Positions 33,619-44,191 are shown, counted from the stretch's first letter. The stretch: 64,000 bases of DNA from an uncultured Eubacteriales bacterium (GCA_900552105.1 URYH01000001.1:1-64000); one strand, 5' to 3'. Notes: generated by a model from the sequence alone, not told the origin. Translations and numbers: made by a program.

Positions 33619-35565
33619 ATGGCTGAGAATTACAAATCAAAAGACATCGTTGTTCTTGAAGGACTTGAAGCGGTTAGACTTCGTCCGGGAATGTATATTG
33701 GAACGACGAGTGTGAAAGGACTTCACCATCTCTTGTGGGAAATTGTCGACAACTCAATGGATGAGGTCGCAAATGGATATGGAAAAAGAATTTCAATAAC
33801 TCTCCATGTTGACGGTTCTGTGACTGTTGAAGACGACGGAAGAGGAATTCCGGTTGATATTCACCCAACACTGAAAAAATCTGGTGTTGAGGTTGTTTTT
33901 ACGCAACTCCATGCTGGCGGAAAATTCAACAACGACAATTATGGTTATTCAGGTGGTTTGCACGGCGTTGGTGCGTCAGTCACCAATGCACTTTCGAGTT
34001 GGCTCAAAGTGACAGTCAACAAGGATAAGAAAAAATATTACATGGAGTTTTCGAGTTTCAAGGACGAAAACGGAAAATGGCACAGCGGAATTCCAGTTTG
34101 TCCACTCAAAGAGATTGGTGTTTCGACTCATTCTGGAACAAAAGTGACTTTCATGCCGGATAGTTCAGTTTTTGAAACAATTGTGTTTGATTATGCAACC
34201 ATTGCAAAAAGATTGAGAGAACTGGCATATCTGAACAAAGGTGTCATGATTTCGCTCACGGACGAAAGACAAAACAAAGCGGAAGACTTTCATTTTGAGG
34301 GCGGTGTCAAAGACTTTGCTTTATACATGATTCAAGGCAAAACACCACTTTTCAAAGATCCAATTCTTATGGAAGCAGAGAGCAAAGTTCTCAAGCTTGA
34401 AGCGGCGGTCATCTACACAGATTCATACACCGAAAACTCTTTTTCATATGTAAACAACATTCCAACCACCGAAGGCGGAATGCATGAAACAGGCTTTAAG
34501 AGTGCGTTCACAAAAACCATGAATGATGTTGCGAGAAAGAATGGACTTCTCAAAGAAAAAGAGCAAAACCTTTTGGGCGAAGACTTTCGCGAGGGCATCA
34601 CGGTTATGCTTTCAATCAAAATGCGAAATGTTCAGTTTGAAGGACAAACAAAAACAAAACTCGGAAATCCCGAAGCCAAAACCGAAGTTGATGCTTTGGT
34701 TTCGAGCGAACTCCAAAAGTTTTTTGACAAAAAAGAAAACATCAAGATTGCAGAAATCATCATAAACAAAGCAAAGGGTGCAGCAAAAACAAGAGAAGCA
34801 GCACGCAAAGCAAAAGAAATAACACGTCAAAAGAACAGCATTGACAACTATAACTTGGTTGGAAAACTTGCTGCATGCACAACGCGAAAGAACGACACAA
34901 CCGAACTCTTTATTGTTGAGGGTGATTCGGCGGGCGGAAGCGCAAAGCAAGCGCGCGACAGGTCGTTCCAAGCAATTTTGCCACTTCGCGGAAAACCGCT
35001 TAATGCGGAAAAGAAAAGACTTGACCAAGTTCTTGCAAACGAAGAAGTTAGGACAATAATTTCAGCACTCGAAACTGGAATTGGCGAAGATTTTGACATT
35101 TCAAACCTTCGTTATAACAAAGTTATCATTCTTTCCGATGCTGACCAAGACGGCTTCCATATTCGTGCAATTCTTCTCACATTCTTCTTCCGTTATATGA
35201 AGAGTTTGGTGACAGACGGACACGTTTATATTGGATTGCCACCACTTTATCGTGTTTATAAAAAAGACTATTCAGAATATGTTTATTCAGATGCAGAACT
35301 TCCTGATGCAATCAAACGCGCTGGGAAAGGGTATCAAATTCAACGCTTCAAAGGACTTGGCGAAATGAACCCTGAACAACTTTGGGACACAACCATGGAC
35401 CCAAGCAAGCGTTCTCTTTTGCGTGTGACCATTGACGATGTCGCAGAAGCGGAAAGAATGGTGACGACGCTTATGGGTGATGATATTGATGCAAGAAAAG
35501 AATATTTGAATGAACATTGCAATTTCAATCGTGAAGACACATTTATAAAGGAAGTCGATAGATAA
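33619..35565 (+). CDS. gyrB: DNA gyrase/topoisomerase IV subunit B
   Basis: ATPase subunit of a type IIA topoisomerase (648 residues). The GHKL ATP site has EIVDNSMDE near 41-49, DDGRGIPV and GGLHGVGASVTNALS. The Toprim domain carries EGDSAGGSAKQARDR near 434-448, PLRGKPLN, and the metal-binding DADQDG near 508. The length (about 640) and the compact Toprim region fit the Gram-positive GyrB/ParE type; distinguishing gyrase from topo IV by eye is uncertain. It is followed directly by the A-subunit gene with no gap. TGGAGAACG precedes the ATG. Confidence 0.9.
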   Translation: MAENYKSKDIVVLEGLEAVRLRPGMYIGTTSVKGLHHLLWEIVDNSMDEVANGYGKRISITLHVDGSVTVEDDGRGIPVDIHPTLKKSGVEVVFTQLHAGGKFNNDNYGYSGGLHGVGASVTNALSSWLKVTVNKDKKKYYMEFSSFKDENGKWHSGIPVCPLKEIGVSTHSGTKVTFMPDSSVFETIVFDYATIAKRLRELAYLNKGVMISLTDERQNKAEDFHFEGGVKDFALYMIQGKTPLFKDPILMEAESKVLKLEAAVIYTDSYTENSFSYVNNIPTTEGGMHETGFKSAFTKTMNDVARKNGLLKEKEQNLLGEDFREGITVMLSIKMRNVQFEGQTKTKLGNPEAKTEVDALVSSELQKFFDKKENIKIAEIIINKAKGAAKTREAARKAKEITRQKNSIDNYNLVGKLAACTTRKNDTTELFIVEGDSAGGSAKQARDRSFQAILPLRGKPLNAEKKRLDQVLANEEVRTIISALETGIGEDFDISNLRYNKVIILSDADQDGFHIRAILLTFFFRYMKSLVTDGHVYIGLPPLYRVYKKDYSEYVYSDAELPDAIKRAGKGYQIQRFKGLGEMNPEQLWDTTMDPSKRSLLRVTIDDVAEAERMVTTLMGDDIDARKEYLNEHCNFNREDTFIKEVDR

Positions 35566-38415
35566 TTGGACGAAAAAGAAAATCAACACAAACCAAATAA
35601 TGTTTTGCCGGGGCAAGTTCGCTATGATGAACTTCTTTCTTCCATGACGCAGGAAGAAGAACATAGCGAAAATGTTTCTTCGCAAAAAATTGAAGGTCAA
35701 ATTGATTTTTCGCAACTGCTTCTCGACCTTGATGCAAGGCTCAAACAAAGCGAAAGCACGCTCTCTCATGAACAAAAGCCATCGAGGCCACCAAAAGAGA
35801 GCCGAGAGCAAAAACTTGAGCGAGAAGAGAAAGAAAAAGAGCAAGTCGCGGAGTTTGAAGAACAAAAACGCGAGCAACAAAAAGCAAGTCAAAAAGTCGT
35901 TAAATCAGACATACAAAACCAAAAGAAGGAGGACGAAGACATGAGCATTGAGTTCAAAAACGAAGAAATTATTGAAGAGTCTCAAGACGCAAAAAGTGCC
36001 TTTTCTTTGCCTCCTCGCGGGAGTGACGGATTGTTTGAAAAAAGCATTGACGAAGTTTTGCACGATTCAATGATTCCATACACCGAACACGTCGTGCTTG
36101 ACCGTGCACTTCCTCGTGTTGAAGACGGACTCAAACCTGTTCAAAGAAGAATTCTCTATTCCATGCTTGAACTCGGTGTCACACCAGACAAACCTTTCAG
36201 GAAGTCTGCGCGTATTGTTGGTGATTGCATGGGTAAATATCACCCTCATGGCGATAGTTCTGTTTATGACGCAATGGTCAGAATGTCGCAAGATTTCTCA
36301 ATGAGTGCTCCACTGATTTGGGGTCACGGAAACTTTGGCTCAGTTGATGGCGATGGTGCTGCTGCAATGAGATACACCGAAGCAAAACTTCAACCTCTCG
36401 CAATGGAACTTTTGCGTGATATTGAAAAAAATACAATTCGTTGGGGACTTAACTTTGACGACACATTGAAAGAACCAGATATTTTGCCGGGGCGTTTTCC
36501 AAACCTTTTGGTTAATGGTGCATATGGAATTGCTGTTGGTCTTGCAACAAACATTCCTCCTCACAATTTGGGCGAAGTGATTGACGGAACAGTGGCATAT
36601 ATTGACAACAACAAAATCACACTTGCCGAGATGATGAAATATATTCCTGCGCCAGATTTTCCAACCGGTGCTCAAATCACTGCGGGAGATGAAATCGTCA
36701 ATGCTTATCGCACAGGAAAAGGCAAACTAATAATTCGAGCAAAATGCCACCTTGAATCAAAAGGTGACAAACGCGAACTCGTGTTCACTGAAATTCCTTA
36801 TCAACAAAACAAGGCAGCAATTTTGCAAAAGATTGCTGAACTCAAAAACGACGGAAAAAATCCACTCGCTGACATCTCTGAAATTCGTGATGAAAGCGAT
36901 AGGGAAGGAATGCGTGCTGTCATTCGCCTAAAAAAGGAAGCAAATCCAAAAGAGGTTTTGGAATATCTCTATAAATCAACAAACTTGCAGACCGCATTCA
37001 GCATAAATATGTTTGCAATCGCTGGTGGAAAACCAAAACTCATGGGACTTCTTGACATCATTTCATACTATGTTGAATATCAACGTGAAGTCATCTATAA
37101 GAGAACAAAGTTTGATTATGATGCAGCAAAAGATAGGGCTCATATTGTTGAAGGACTTCTGATTGCAATCAAGAATATTGATGAAGTTATCAAAATCATC
37201 AAAAAGTCTTCAACCACGGCTGAGGCAAAGAGCAGGCTCAAAGACAGATTTTTGCTTTCTGAACGCCAAGCGCAGGCAATTCTTGACATGCGTCTTGCTC
37301 GACTTGTAAATCTTGAAGTTGAAAAACTTGAACTTGAACTCAAAGAACTCAAAGAGCTCATCAAACGACTTTCTGAAATCCTTGCTTCAAAGAAATTGCA
37401 ATTTGAAATTGTTAAAAATGAACTTCTTGAAATCAAGAAGAAGTATTCAGTTCCAAGAAGAAGCGAGATAATCAAGACTCTTGAAATCAAACAACTCAAA
37501 GAAGAAGACGAAACAGCATATCAAAAAGATGTTTATATTGGTGTGACGGCGGCAAACAATGTCAAAAACATTGCAGCAAAAAATTACTCAATGGCTCAAA
37601 AAGAAATCACTGACACTTCAAGTGCGAACGACATTCACACTGTGCTTGTTCCAACAAAATCAAAGAAAAAAATTTTGATGATAACAGAAAATGGAAATTG
37701 CATCAAAACTGATGTGCAAAAAATCCCAGAAGCAAAATGGCGTGACAAGGGAACATCAATAAAAAATATTGAGTCAAATGCTGATGTGAATGACAAAATT
37801 GTGTCAATCCTTGAAATGCCAGAAAAAACAGAAGATTTGCAAGTGCTGTTTATGACAAAATTTGGAATGGTCAAACTATCAAACTTTGACGACCTTGTCA
37901 TCAGCAAAGGCTTCTATCAAGTCGTCAAACTCAAAGATGGCGATAAAGTTTTGTCAGCAGAAATCAAGACAAAAGACGGGTCGGTGATTATGCTCTCAAA
38001 GAGTGGCATGGTTCTCAATATGTCAAAGACTGACACTCCAACACAAGGCAGAATTTCAACAGGTGTTATTGGAATGAGTCTTGAAGCAAAAGACGAAGTT
38101 GTTTGTGCGGGGCAAGTGAGTGCGGAAGACTCCTTGGTTGTGATGACAAACAAGGGTTTTGCAAAAAGAGTTTCGTGCAGTGAGTTTGATGTTTTGCCAA
38201 GAAATAGAAAAGGACTTCGAACGATTGCGCTTGGGGAAAACGGAAAAGAAGTTTTGTTTGGACAAATTTATAACACCAATAAAATTATTGCAGTTCTCAC
38301 AACAAATGGACTTGTGTCGGTAGCAACGCGTTCGCTCGACGTTGAAGGGCGATACACAAAAGGCACTCAAAAAGTCAAACAAAAGATTGAAGAAGTATAT
38401 TCTTATAACAGATAG
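35566..38415 (+). CDS. gyrA: DNA gyrase/topoisomerase IV subunit A with charged N-terminal extension
   Basis: DNA-cleaving subunit (949 residues from TTG 35566). Residues 1-125 are a disordered, very charged extension ([19 protein letters not shown]). The conserved core then begins ([39 protein letters not shown]), with the catalytic Tyr270 in [10 protein letters not shown], the coiled-coil tower, and C-terminal beta-pinwheel repeats. A weak GyrA-box-like GRISTGV is present rather than the classical QRRGGKG. A strong AAGGAGG site precedes an internal ATG at 35941, giving an 824-residue form. The upstream TTG abuts the gyrB stop. Gyrase versus topo IV is not settled. Confidence 0.88.
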   Translation: MDEKENQHKPNNVLPGQVRYDELLSSMTQEEEHSENVSSQKIEGQIDFSQLLLDLDARLKQSESTLSHEQKPSRPPKESREQKLEREEKEKEQVAEFEEQKREQQKASQKVVKSDIQNQKKEDEDMSIEFKNEEIIEESQDAKSAFSLPPRGSDGLFEKSIDEVLHDSMIPYTEHVVLDRALPRVEDGLKPVQRRILYSMLELGVTPDKPFRKSARIVGDCMGKYHPHGDSSVYDAMVRMSQDFSMSAPLIWGHGNFGSVDGDGAAAMRYTEAKLQPLAMELLRDIEKNTIRWGLNFDDTLKEPDILPGRFPNLLVNGAYGIAVGLATNIPPHNLGEVIDGTVAYIDNNKITLAEMMKYIPAPDFPTGAQITAGDEIVNAYRTGKGKLIIRAKCHLESKGDKRELVFTEIPYQQNKAAILQKIAELKNDGKNPLADISEIRDESDREGMRAVIRLKKEANPKEVLEYLYKSTNLQTAFSINMFAIAGGKPKLMGLLDIISYYVEYQREVIYKRTKFDYDAAKDRAHIVEGLLIAIKNIDEVIKIIKKSSTTAEAKSRLKDRFLLSERQAQAILDMRLARLVNLEVEKLELELKELKELIKRLSEILASKKLQFEIVKNELLEIKKKYSVPRRSEIIKTLEIKQLKEEDETAYQKDVYIGVTAANNVKNIAAKNYSMAQKEITDTSSANDIHTVLVPTKSKKKILMITENGNCIKTDVQKIPEAKWRDKGTSIKNIESNADVNDKIVSILEMPEKTEDLQVLFMTKFGMVKLSNFDDLVISKGFYQVVKLKDGDKVLSAEIKTKDGSVIMLSKSGMVLNMSKTDTPTQGRISTGVIGMSLEAKDEVVCAGQVSAEDSLVVMTNKGFAKRVSCSEFDVLPRNRKGLRTIALGENGKEVLFGQIYNTNKIIAVLTTNGLVSVATRSLDVEGRYTKGTQKVKQKIEEVYSYNR
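35927..35943 (+). promoter_or_regulatory. Internal ribosome site and alternative start of the A subunit
   Basis: AAGGAGG sits nine bases before ATG 35941, in frame with the longer product. Starting here removes the charged extension and gives a protein beginning MSIEFKNEE, close to ordinary GyrA N-termini. Confidence 0.55.
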
Positions 38416-38434
38416 CAAATTCAAGCATTCAAGC

Positions 38435-38466
38435 AAAAAACGAGGCACATAGCCCCGTTTTTTGTT
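38435..38466 (+). terminator. Terminator of the topoisomerase operon
   Basis: AAAAAACG-A-GGC / GCC-C-CGTTTTTT stem and T-run, 20 bases after the stop. Confidence 0.8.
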
Positions 38467-38604
38467 TTGCTTTTGTCATATTTGGGAATCTCAAAAATAT
38501 ATTACATTAGACGTTGAATATTTTTCGACATAACAAAACAAAAAATTATATTTTTAGCATTTGAATGTATAAACATTTCAAATAACATTAAAAGTGAGGT
38601 TTTC

Positions 38605-39372
38605 ATGCCGTTTCTAGTCGTTAAATCAAGGACAATAAAATTCACAATCTTCGTTATCATTGTGGCTTGCTTGCTCTCAATCAGCATTGACGGAGTGAAT
38701 GCGGCACAGGTTTATTTTGGCTATCCAGCAAAAAAAGTGCCTGTTTACTGCGTTGAAACCGAAGAAAAAAAGGTCGCAATATCATTTGATGCTGCGTGGG
38801 GTGCCGACAAAACCGAAAAGATTATGAGCATTCTCAAAGAATACAAAGTTAATGCAACATTTTTCTTGGTGAGTTTTTGGGCGGAAGAACACAGCGATTT
38901 GGTTAAAAAGATTGATGAAAACGGATTTGAAATCGGGAGTCACTCAAACTCGCACCCCGACTTTGCAAAACTATCTGAGACGCAAATGCGACAAGAACTT
39001 GAAGGTTCAATCAAAACCATTGAAGGAATAACAAACAAAAAGGTTGAGGTGTTCAGATTTCCATTTGGGTCATACAACAACACCGCAATGAAAGTTTGTG
39101 AGGATATGAACCTCATTCCAATTCAATGGGACGTCGACACGCTTGACTGGAAAGGAATAAAGGCTGACGAAATTTGCAAACGAGTTGTATCACGTGTGAA
39201 AAATGGTTCAATCATTCTTTGCCACAACAATTCTGACCACATCACCGAAGCGCTTCCAATCATGCTTGACAGACTTCAAAAGAAAGGCTATGAAGTGACG
39301 AGTGTTGGCAACTTGATTTATAAATCAAATTACTCAATTCGCCGTGATGGGACTCAAACAAAAAACGCATAA
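38605..39372 (+). CDS. pdaB: Polysaccharide deacetylase, PdaB-like
   Basis: NodB-type peptidoglycan or polysaccharide deacetylase, 255 residues. An N-terminal membrane anchor or signal lies near 10-28 (IKFTIFVIIVACLLSISI). The catalytic motifs are FDAAWG (aspartate), HSNSHPD (metal histidines), FRFPFGSYN, WDVDTLDWK and ILCHNN. It resembles the sporulation protein PdaB in length and in the VYCVETEEKKVAISFDAAWG block. A GTGAGG ribosome site precedes the ATG. If sporulation is real in this organism it would act on spore cortex or germ-cell wall; that is inferred from the family. Confidence 0.85.
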   Translation: MPFLVVKSRTIKFTIFVIIVACLLSISIDGVNAAQVYFGYPAKKVPVYCVETEEKKVAISFDAAWGADKTEKIMSILKEYKVNATFFLVSFWAEEHSDLVKKIDENGFEIGSHSNSHPDFAKLSETQMRQELEGSIKTIEGITNKKVEVFRFPFGSYNNTAMKVCEDMNLIPIQWDVDTLDWKGIKADEICKRVVSRVKNGSIILCHNNSDHITEALPIMLDRLQKKGYEVTSVGNLIYKSNYSIRRDGTQTKNA

Positions 39373-39396
39373 AAAGAGAAAACCAGGAGGGAAAAT

Positions 39397-40038
39397 ATGA
39401 ATTATGAACAAATGAATAACAACAGGGTGTTTTTGACGGGGAAAGTGGCAACAGAGCCAAAGTTTTCTCATGAAACATTCGGCGAAGCATTTTATGAGAT
39501 TGATTTGGAGGTTGAAAGACTCAGTCAAAACATCGACATCATTCCAATCACCATTTCAGAAAAACTTATGACTGGAAATTTAATTCAGGTTGGCAATGTC
39601 ATTTCAATCAAAGGACAATTTCGAAGTTATAACAAAAGCGATGAAACACGAAGTCATTTGATGCTTACTGTTTTTGTTCGCGAAGTGACAACAGAACAAA
39701 AAGATATGCCAACAAACATAATTGAAATCAATGGATTTATTTGCAAAAATCCGATTTATCGAACGACGCCATTTAAGCGCGAAATTTGCGATGTGTTGAT
39801 TGCAGTAAATCGCGCCTACAACAAATCTGACTATCTTCCTTGCATCGCGTGGGGCAGAAATGCGAGGTTTATTAAAGATGCTACGGTTGGCGACAAAGTG
39901 AGCCTTGTTGGACGAATCCAAAGCAGGGTGTATCAAAAGAAACTCGAAGACGGCAATGTCGAAGACAGAGTTGCCTACGAAGTGTCAGTCGGAAGAATAA
40001 CGCTTGACAACGAAAGTGAAGAAGACGCCGCTTTGTAA
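39397..40038 (+). CDS. Single-stranded-DNA-binding-like protein with two OB folds
   Basis: A 213-residue protein with two tandem OB-fold units. The first (about 8-105) begins NNRVFLTGKVATEPKFSHE; the second (about 112-205) begins NIIEINGFICKNPIYRTTP and contains ICDVLIAVNRAYNKSDYLPCIAWG and KVSLVGRIQSRVYQKK. The second copy has the SSB-like consensus; the acidic end EESEEDAAL-type tail is reminiscent of SSB C-termini but lacks a clear DDIPF. AGGAGGG lies seven bases upstream. It may be an accessory SSB used in replication or repair. Confidence 0.8.
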   Translation: MNYEQMNNNRVFLTGKVATEPKFSHETFGEAFYEIDLEVERLSQNIDIIPITISEKLMTGNLIQVGNVISIKGQFRSYNKSDETRSHLMLTVFVREVTTEQKDMPTNIIEINGFICKNPIYRTTPFKREICDVLIAVNRAYNKSDYLPCIAWGRNARFIKDATVGDKVSLVGRIQSRVYQKKLEDGNVEDRVAYEVSVGRITLDNESEEDAAL

Positions 40039-40044
40039 AATAAC

Positions 40045-40080
40045 AAAAAAAAGAAGAGATGTGTTGTTCTCTTCTTTTTT
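40045..40080. terminator. Bidirectional intrinsic terminator
   Basis: AAAAAAGAAGAGA / TCTCTTCTTTTTT stem between the convergent SSB-like and surface-protein genes. Confidence 0.85.
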
Positions 40081-40087
40081 ATTCAAC

Positions 40088-43000
40088 TTATTTTTGTTTC
40101 TTTTTGTCTTTGTTGAGTTTTTTGGTTTCACGTTTGATGTGACGATCAACTCTTTCTTGTTCTTTTTGATATTTGAGATAGATTTTCTTTTCTTCAAGAA
40201 CGAGAAGTTCAGGGTTTTCAAGTTGTTTGATCTTTTCTTTGATTGAATTCAAAGTTGCATCAAGTTTTGATTTTTCGTTCATATAAGATTTGAATTCTTT
40301 TTCCATCTTGCTTGATTTTGAGTTTCCATGTGATCTAAACTCTTGCAAATCTTTTTGATAGTTTTCTTCAAGTGTTGCAAGTTCATTTTCAACAATCTTT
40401 TGCAGTTCAACTTGTTCAGCAATTTGTTTGTCAATGTTTTTCTTTGCCTCAATTTTTGCTTTTTCGCGTTCAAGAGAAGATTTGCGGTTATAGGTTGCTT
40501 GAGTTGATTTTTCAAACTTTTTGATTTTGATGTGTCGAAGTGTGAAAGCAAGAATTGCGCCAATCACTGCAACACCAAATATGATTGATGGGACGAGAAG
40601 CCAGATTTCTTTGTTTGAAAGTTTGTTTGTTTCATTTGCTTCGTCTGTTGTGTCGCCTGGTGTGTCGTCATTGCTTGATGTTTCAACAACTGCGACGTTT
40701 GCTTGTTTTTTGGATTCCTTGAGTGCAACTGCTTCGTCATATTCCGCTTGGTCGAGTTCTGTCACAACCAAATTGTCAACGATTGCTGTTCCAAGAGTTT
40801 GAGATATTGGGCTTGAAACTGTGAGTGTGAGACCTTGATCGCCATCTTCTGTTGCTTTGAGAAGGAATGTGTATGTTTTGAATTCTCCGTTTGTGACAAT
40901 GTTTTTGAGAGTTGTGTCAAAACCAGAAAGTTTCAAACTTGCGCCAAATGTCAATTCTTTGTCATCTTCGCTTGAGAGTGTTTGCATACGTTGAGTGAGA
41001 ATGTCGAGTGAAATTTTGTAGAATTTGTCTTTTGTGAAATGGAAATCATTTTTTGTTGTGATGCTTGATGTTCCTTTTTCTGTGTTTGAAACAATGAGCA
41101 TATTGTTGTCTTCGTTTTTACCAACGACGCCAAAAGCGTTTTCTTTTGCACTTATTACGCCAGCGAATGCTCCGTCACAAAGCGAACTTGAAGAGGTGAG
41201 CAGTTCCCAAACACCAAAAGTATTTTGTGTGTCAGAAACAATTTTCCAGTTGCCATTTTTGAAGTCAACAATTTTTGTGTTGTTTTGATTCTCAAGAGCC
41301 AAGAATTGTTCATCTGTCAAAGTTTTCTTGACAAGTCTGACATTGTCAACAAATCCAAATCCAATTGCGTTTTGCGTTTGTGTTCCAAAATTAAATTTGA
41401 TGTCAATGTTGGTTGAAGCGGCATTTGTTCTGATTGCAACTTTGTATTTTTTCCAATCGCCATTTGTGTTAATTTCAGAAAATTTTGATATTGTTTTGCT
41501 GTTTGAAATGACGGAGAAAGAGAGTGCTCCTGCATTGAGCTCTGTCTTGCAATCAAATGTGAGTTCATAGGTCGAAGATGCCTCGAGCGAGATTGAAGAG
41601 AGAGAAGCGGATTGATAGGTTGATGCCAAATTCTTGAACATGAGAATGTTGTTTGAGTTTGCGTTTGCCTCATGGGTGTCTGGGTCAACAATGTTAAAGT
41701 CGGGGTTTTGTGGGTTTGCAGTGCCAATCATTGTTGCGTTATACAATTTTGATTGTGTGTTTATGACACCAAAAGCAATATCGGTTTTTGAAACATTTGG
41801 GTCAACTTCATGTGTCCATTTTTCCACTTCATAAGGGAAAGCATAAGCGGGCTTGCCGGCAACAAATTCAACCGGTGTCGAAACTGTATAATTGTTGAAA
41901 TGTCCATTTGCGATAAGAGGAGAAGCAGATGACAAATTGAGATCAATTGTTTTTTGGAAACTTCCAGTTGCACCATCATATTCTTTTGATGTCATGCTGA
42001 AGAATTTGATGTCATCAAGTGCGATTTCGCCAGTTGCTTTTGAGTCCTTTGTTCCAATTGAAACTTGAAGAGAGAATTTTGTCTCTTTAAGTCCGTTTCC
42101 TTTGATAAAGAAAGTGTAGGTGTTGAAATCATTTTTCACAGCATTTGTGTTTGATGAAATTGTGAGTTCGGCAGACTTTGGTTCATATGAAGGATAATCT
42201 TTTTTGATTTCGTCGCTTTCAACAAGTTTGAGTGTTGCGTTTGATGATGAGATTGCTTCAATGATTTTTGCATCAACTGAAACTGCATAAACGCCGTAGG
42301 CTGGAACAACAATGTCTTTAAGTTCATAACATGAATAAGATTTTTGTTCATTCTTAATCATAAATGCAAATGAGTTGTTTGATGAGAGATTTGAATACTT
42401 TGAATTATCTCTTACATCAACAAATTTTGCCGAGGTGTCAAAAATTGGTGAGAGAACCGAAGTGGAAGGGTCGTTGAAGTTTGCATTGCCAATTTTTGAA
42501 GTGATGTCAACATAGTCGTCAACGAGGTTGATTTCACGATATGTTTTTGCTTCGAGTGGGCGAGTCGCATTTTCAGCAACTTGTTGAGTGAGCAAGTTGT
42601 CATATGAGCTTTCTGAAGTTCTAAAAAATTCGATGTTATCAAAGAAAACAGCCGACGTCGAAGGTGTGTTTTTTGAACCAAGATACATTTGGATTTTGAT
42701 ATCTTTTTTTGTGGCGCCAGTTCTGATGAAAAAGTAGTTTTTTGTCCATTGTTGAAAGTTGACTTCTGAAAAACTGTTTGTTGCATCATAGTTGTCAACC
42801 AAGCCGTCAACATAGAGAGAAGCAAAACTTGATGAAGTTGTTTTTGTGTTTATTGCAACAACATAGAAAGAATTTGCTTCCAAAGAAGTCGAAGAGCTTG
42901 ACTCAAATCCTGCTTTTACATAATTTTTTTGTGCGTTAACCATAAGGATATGTTTGTCGCTTGCAACAGTCCCGCCACGACCTGGGTTTTGTCCAATTTC

Positions 43001-43297
43001 AAGACCGTAAGTGTTTTTGTTGTTTGAAAAATCTGTTTCGTCAACAGAAATGATGCCACTTTTCACGCCGTCAGATGTTTCAATTTTGTTCCAACCACTT
43101 GGACTTGATTGCAGAGAGCTTGATGAAGAACTATCAAAGTCTTTGTTTGATATTGAAACTTCAACAATATCACTTGTTTCTGCAAAAACATTTTGGACTT
43201 TTGATGAAAGTGCAAAGCACAAAGGTGTGCATGCAAAAATCACCAAGCAGATAATTGGAAAAAATATTTTTGTAAATTTGTTTTTTTGTTGTCCCAT
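40088..43297 (-). CDS. Large surface protein with four carbohydrate-binding-like repeats, membrane helix and coiled-coil tail
   Basis: A 1069-residue protein. The signal peptide (about 1-39) ends near VQNVFA. Four repeats of ~180-220 residues each resemble galactose-binding-like (CBM4/9-type) beta-sandwiches; every repeat ends in a similar strand (VFFDNIEFFRTSESSYD, IALDDIKFFSMTSKEYD, FGFVDNVRLVKKTLTDEQF, AIVDNLVVTELDQAEYDE). A single membrane helix (WLLVPSIIFGVAVIGAILAF) follows a Thr/Asn/Asp linker. The last ~130 residues form a Lys/Glu-rich coiled coil that should be cytoplasmic. Binding of wall polysaccharide outside and signalling or scaffolding inside is a hypothesis. Transcribed alone; AAAGGTGAAAT precedes the ATG. 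Confidence 0.8.
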   Translation of the reverse strand: MGQQKNKFTKIFFPIICLVIFACTPLCFALSSKVQNVFAETSDIVEVSISNKDFDSSSSSSLQSSPSGWNKIETSDGVKSGIISVDETDFSNNKNTYGLEIGQNPGRGGTVASDKHILMVNAQKNYVKAGFESSSSTSLEANSFYVVAINTKTTSSSFASLYVDGLVDNYDATNSFSEVNFQQWTKNYFFIRTGATKKDIKIQMYLGSKNTPSTSAVFFDNIEFFRTSESSYDNLLTQQVAENATRPLEAKTYREINLVDDYVDITSKIGNANFNDPSTSVLSPIFDTSAKFVDVRDNSKYSNLSSNNSFAFMIKNEQKSYSCYELKDIVVPAYGVYAVSVDAKIIEAISSSNATLKLVESDEIKKDYPSYEPKSAELTISSNTNAVKNDFNTYTFFIKGNGLKETKFSLQVSIGTKDSKATGEIALDDIKFFSMTSKEYDGATGSFQKTIDLNLSSASPLIANGHFNNYTVSTPVEFVAGKPAYAFPYEVEKWTHEVDPNVSKTDIAFGVINTQSKLYNATMIGTANPQNPDFNIVDPDTHEANANSNNILMFKNLASTYQSASLSSISLEASSTYELTFDCKTELNAGALSFSVISNSKTISKFSEINTNGDWKKYKVAIRTNAASTNIDIKFNFGTQTQNAIGFGFVDNVRLVKKTLTDEQFLALENQNNTKIVDFKNGNWKIVSDTQNTFGVWELLTSSSSLCDGAFAGVISAKENAFGVVGKNEDNNMLIVSNTEKGTSSITTKNDFHFTKDKFYKISLDILTQRMQTLSSEDDKELTFGASLKLSGFDTTLKNIVTNGEFKTYTFLLKATEDGDQGLTLTVSSPISQTLGTAIVDNLVVTELDQAEYDEAVALKESKKQANVAVVETSSNDDTPGDTTDEANETNKLSNKEIWLLVPSIIFGVAVIGAILAFTLRHIKIKKFEKSTQATYNRKSSLEREKAKIEAKKNIDKQIAEQVELQKIVENELATLEENYQKDLQEFRSHGNSKSSKMEKEFKSYMNEKSKLDATLNSIKEKIKQLENPELLVLEEKKIYLKYQKEQERVDRHIKRETKKLNKDKKKQK

Positions 43298-43389
43298 ATT
43301 TCACCTTTAATATAAATTTAACTTTGCCATTATATAATAATATCTTAATAAAATCAAATAATTTGGGCTGAAAAAACAATAATAATATC

Positions 43390-43767
43390 ATGAACAAAAA
43401 AAGACTTGATTTCAACATTTTGTGGATTGTCCTTGCGGGCATTTTTATTGGTCTGATAAATGGATTTTTGGGAGGTGGAGGAGGTATGTTTTGCGTGCCA
43501 ATGCTTGAAAAACTCTACTCACTCAAAACAAAAGAAGCTCATTCCACAGCACTTGTCGTGATGTTGCCACTCAGCATTGTCAGCAGTGTTGTCTATCTTT
43601 TAAACAATAATATTGATATGTTTAGCCTTGGTTTGTGCGGGATTGGAGTGCTTTTTGGTGGCGTGTTTGGGGCAATTTTCCTCAAAAAAATCAAGTCAAA
43701 ATGGATTATGCTTGCCTTTGCTGTGCTCATGCTCGCAGCAGGCATAAAAATGGTGCTGCCATGGTGA
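43390..43767 (+). CDS. TSUP (TauE/SafE) permease, N-terminal half protein
   Basis: A 125-residue membrane protein with four predicted helices, equal to half of a typical TSUP anion permease. It carries the conserved GLINGFLGGGGGMFCVP and KTKEAHSTALVVMLPLS motifs. No ribosome site is visible; AATAAT lies six bases before the ATG. It overlaps the second half gene by seven bases. The pair probably assembles into one transporter for small sulfur-containing or organic anions; the substrate is unknown. Confidence 0.8.
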   Translation: MNKKRLDFNILWIVLAGIFIGLINGFLGGGGGMFCVPMLEKLYSLKTKEAHSTALVVMLPLSIVSSVVYLLNNNIDMFSLGLCGIGVLFGGVFGAIFLKKIKSKWIMLAFAVLMLAAGIKMVLPW

Positions 43768-44138
43768 TTTTGTGGCATATCCTCATCGGTCTTTTTTCAG
43801 GCGTAATTTCGGGCATGGGACTTGGCGGTGGAACTATCATGATTCCAGCGCTCACAATACTTTTGGGCATTCCTCAAACAGTTGCACAAGGCATCAATCT
43901 TCTTGCATTCATTCCAACTGCTATTGTCGCAATAATTATTCACTCAAAAAATGGTTTCATACAAACAAAAAACTTAATGTGGATAATTATGCCGGGAGTT
44001 CTTTTTTCTGTCATTGGTGCAAGCATAACAAATCTCATTCCAAGAAACATTGTTCGCATCATTTTTGGAGCGTTTTTGATTGCCATTGCGATTTGGCAGT
44101 TCATAACCTTTTTTATGCTTATAAAAAACAAAAAATAG
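43761..44138 (+). CDS. TSUP (TauE/SafE) permease, C-terminal half protein
   Basis: A 125-residue membrane protein with four helices and the same signature as its partner: GVISGMGLGGGTIMIPALT, then VAQGINLLAFIPTAIVA. It begins at ATG 43761 (a GTG at 43764 also fits) inside the end of the previous gene, so translation is coupled. Two half-size genes in place of one ~250-residue gene suggest an obligate heterodimer. Confidence 0.82.
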   Translation: MVILWHILIGLFSGVISGMGLGGGTIMIPALTILLGIPQTVAQGINLLAFIPTAIVAIIIHSKNGFIQTKNLMWIIMPGVLFSVIGASITNLIPRNIVRIIFGAFLIAIAIWQFITFFMLIKNKK

Positions 44139-44191
44139 TGGACAAACTTTTTGCTATATGCTATTATACTTGCATTAGTAGAGGTGAAACT

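Noticed and set aside
41317..41727. 136-residue minus-strand frame inside the large surface-protein gene
   Set aside because: Same strand but shifted phase within a well-supported 1069-residue frame; composition is Gln/Thr-rich and artificial.
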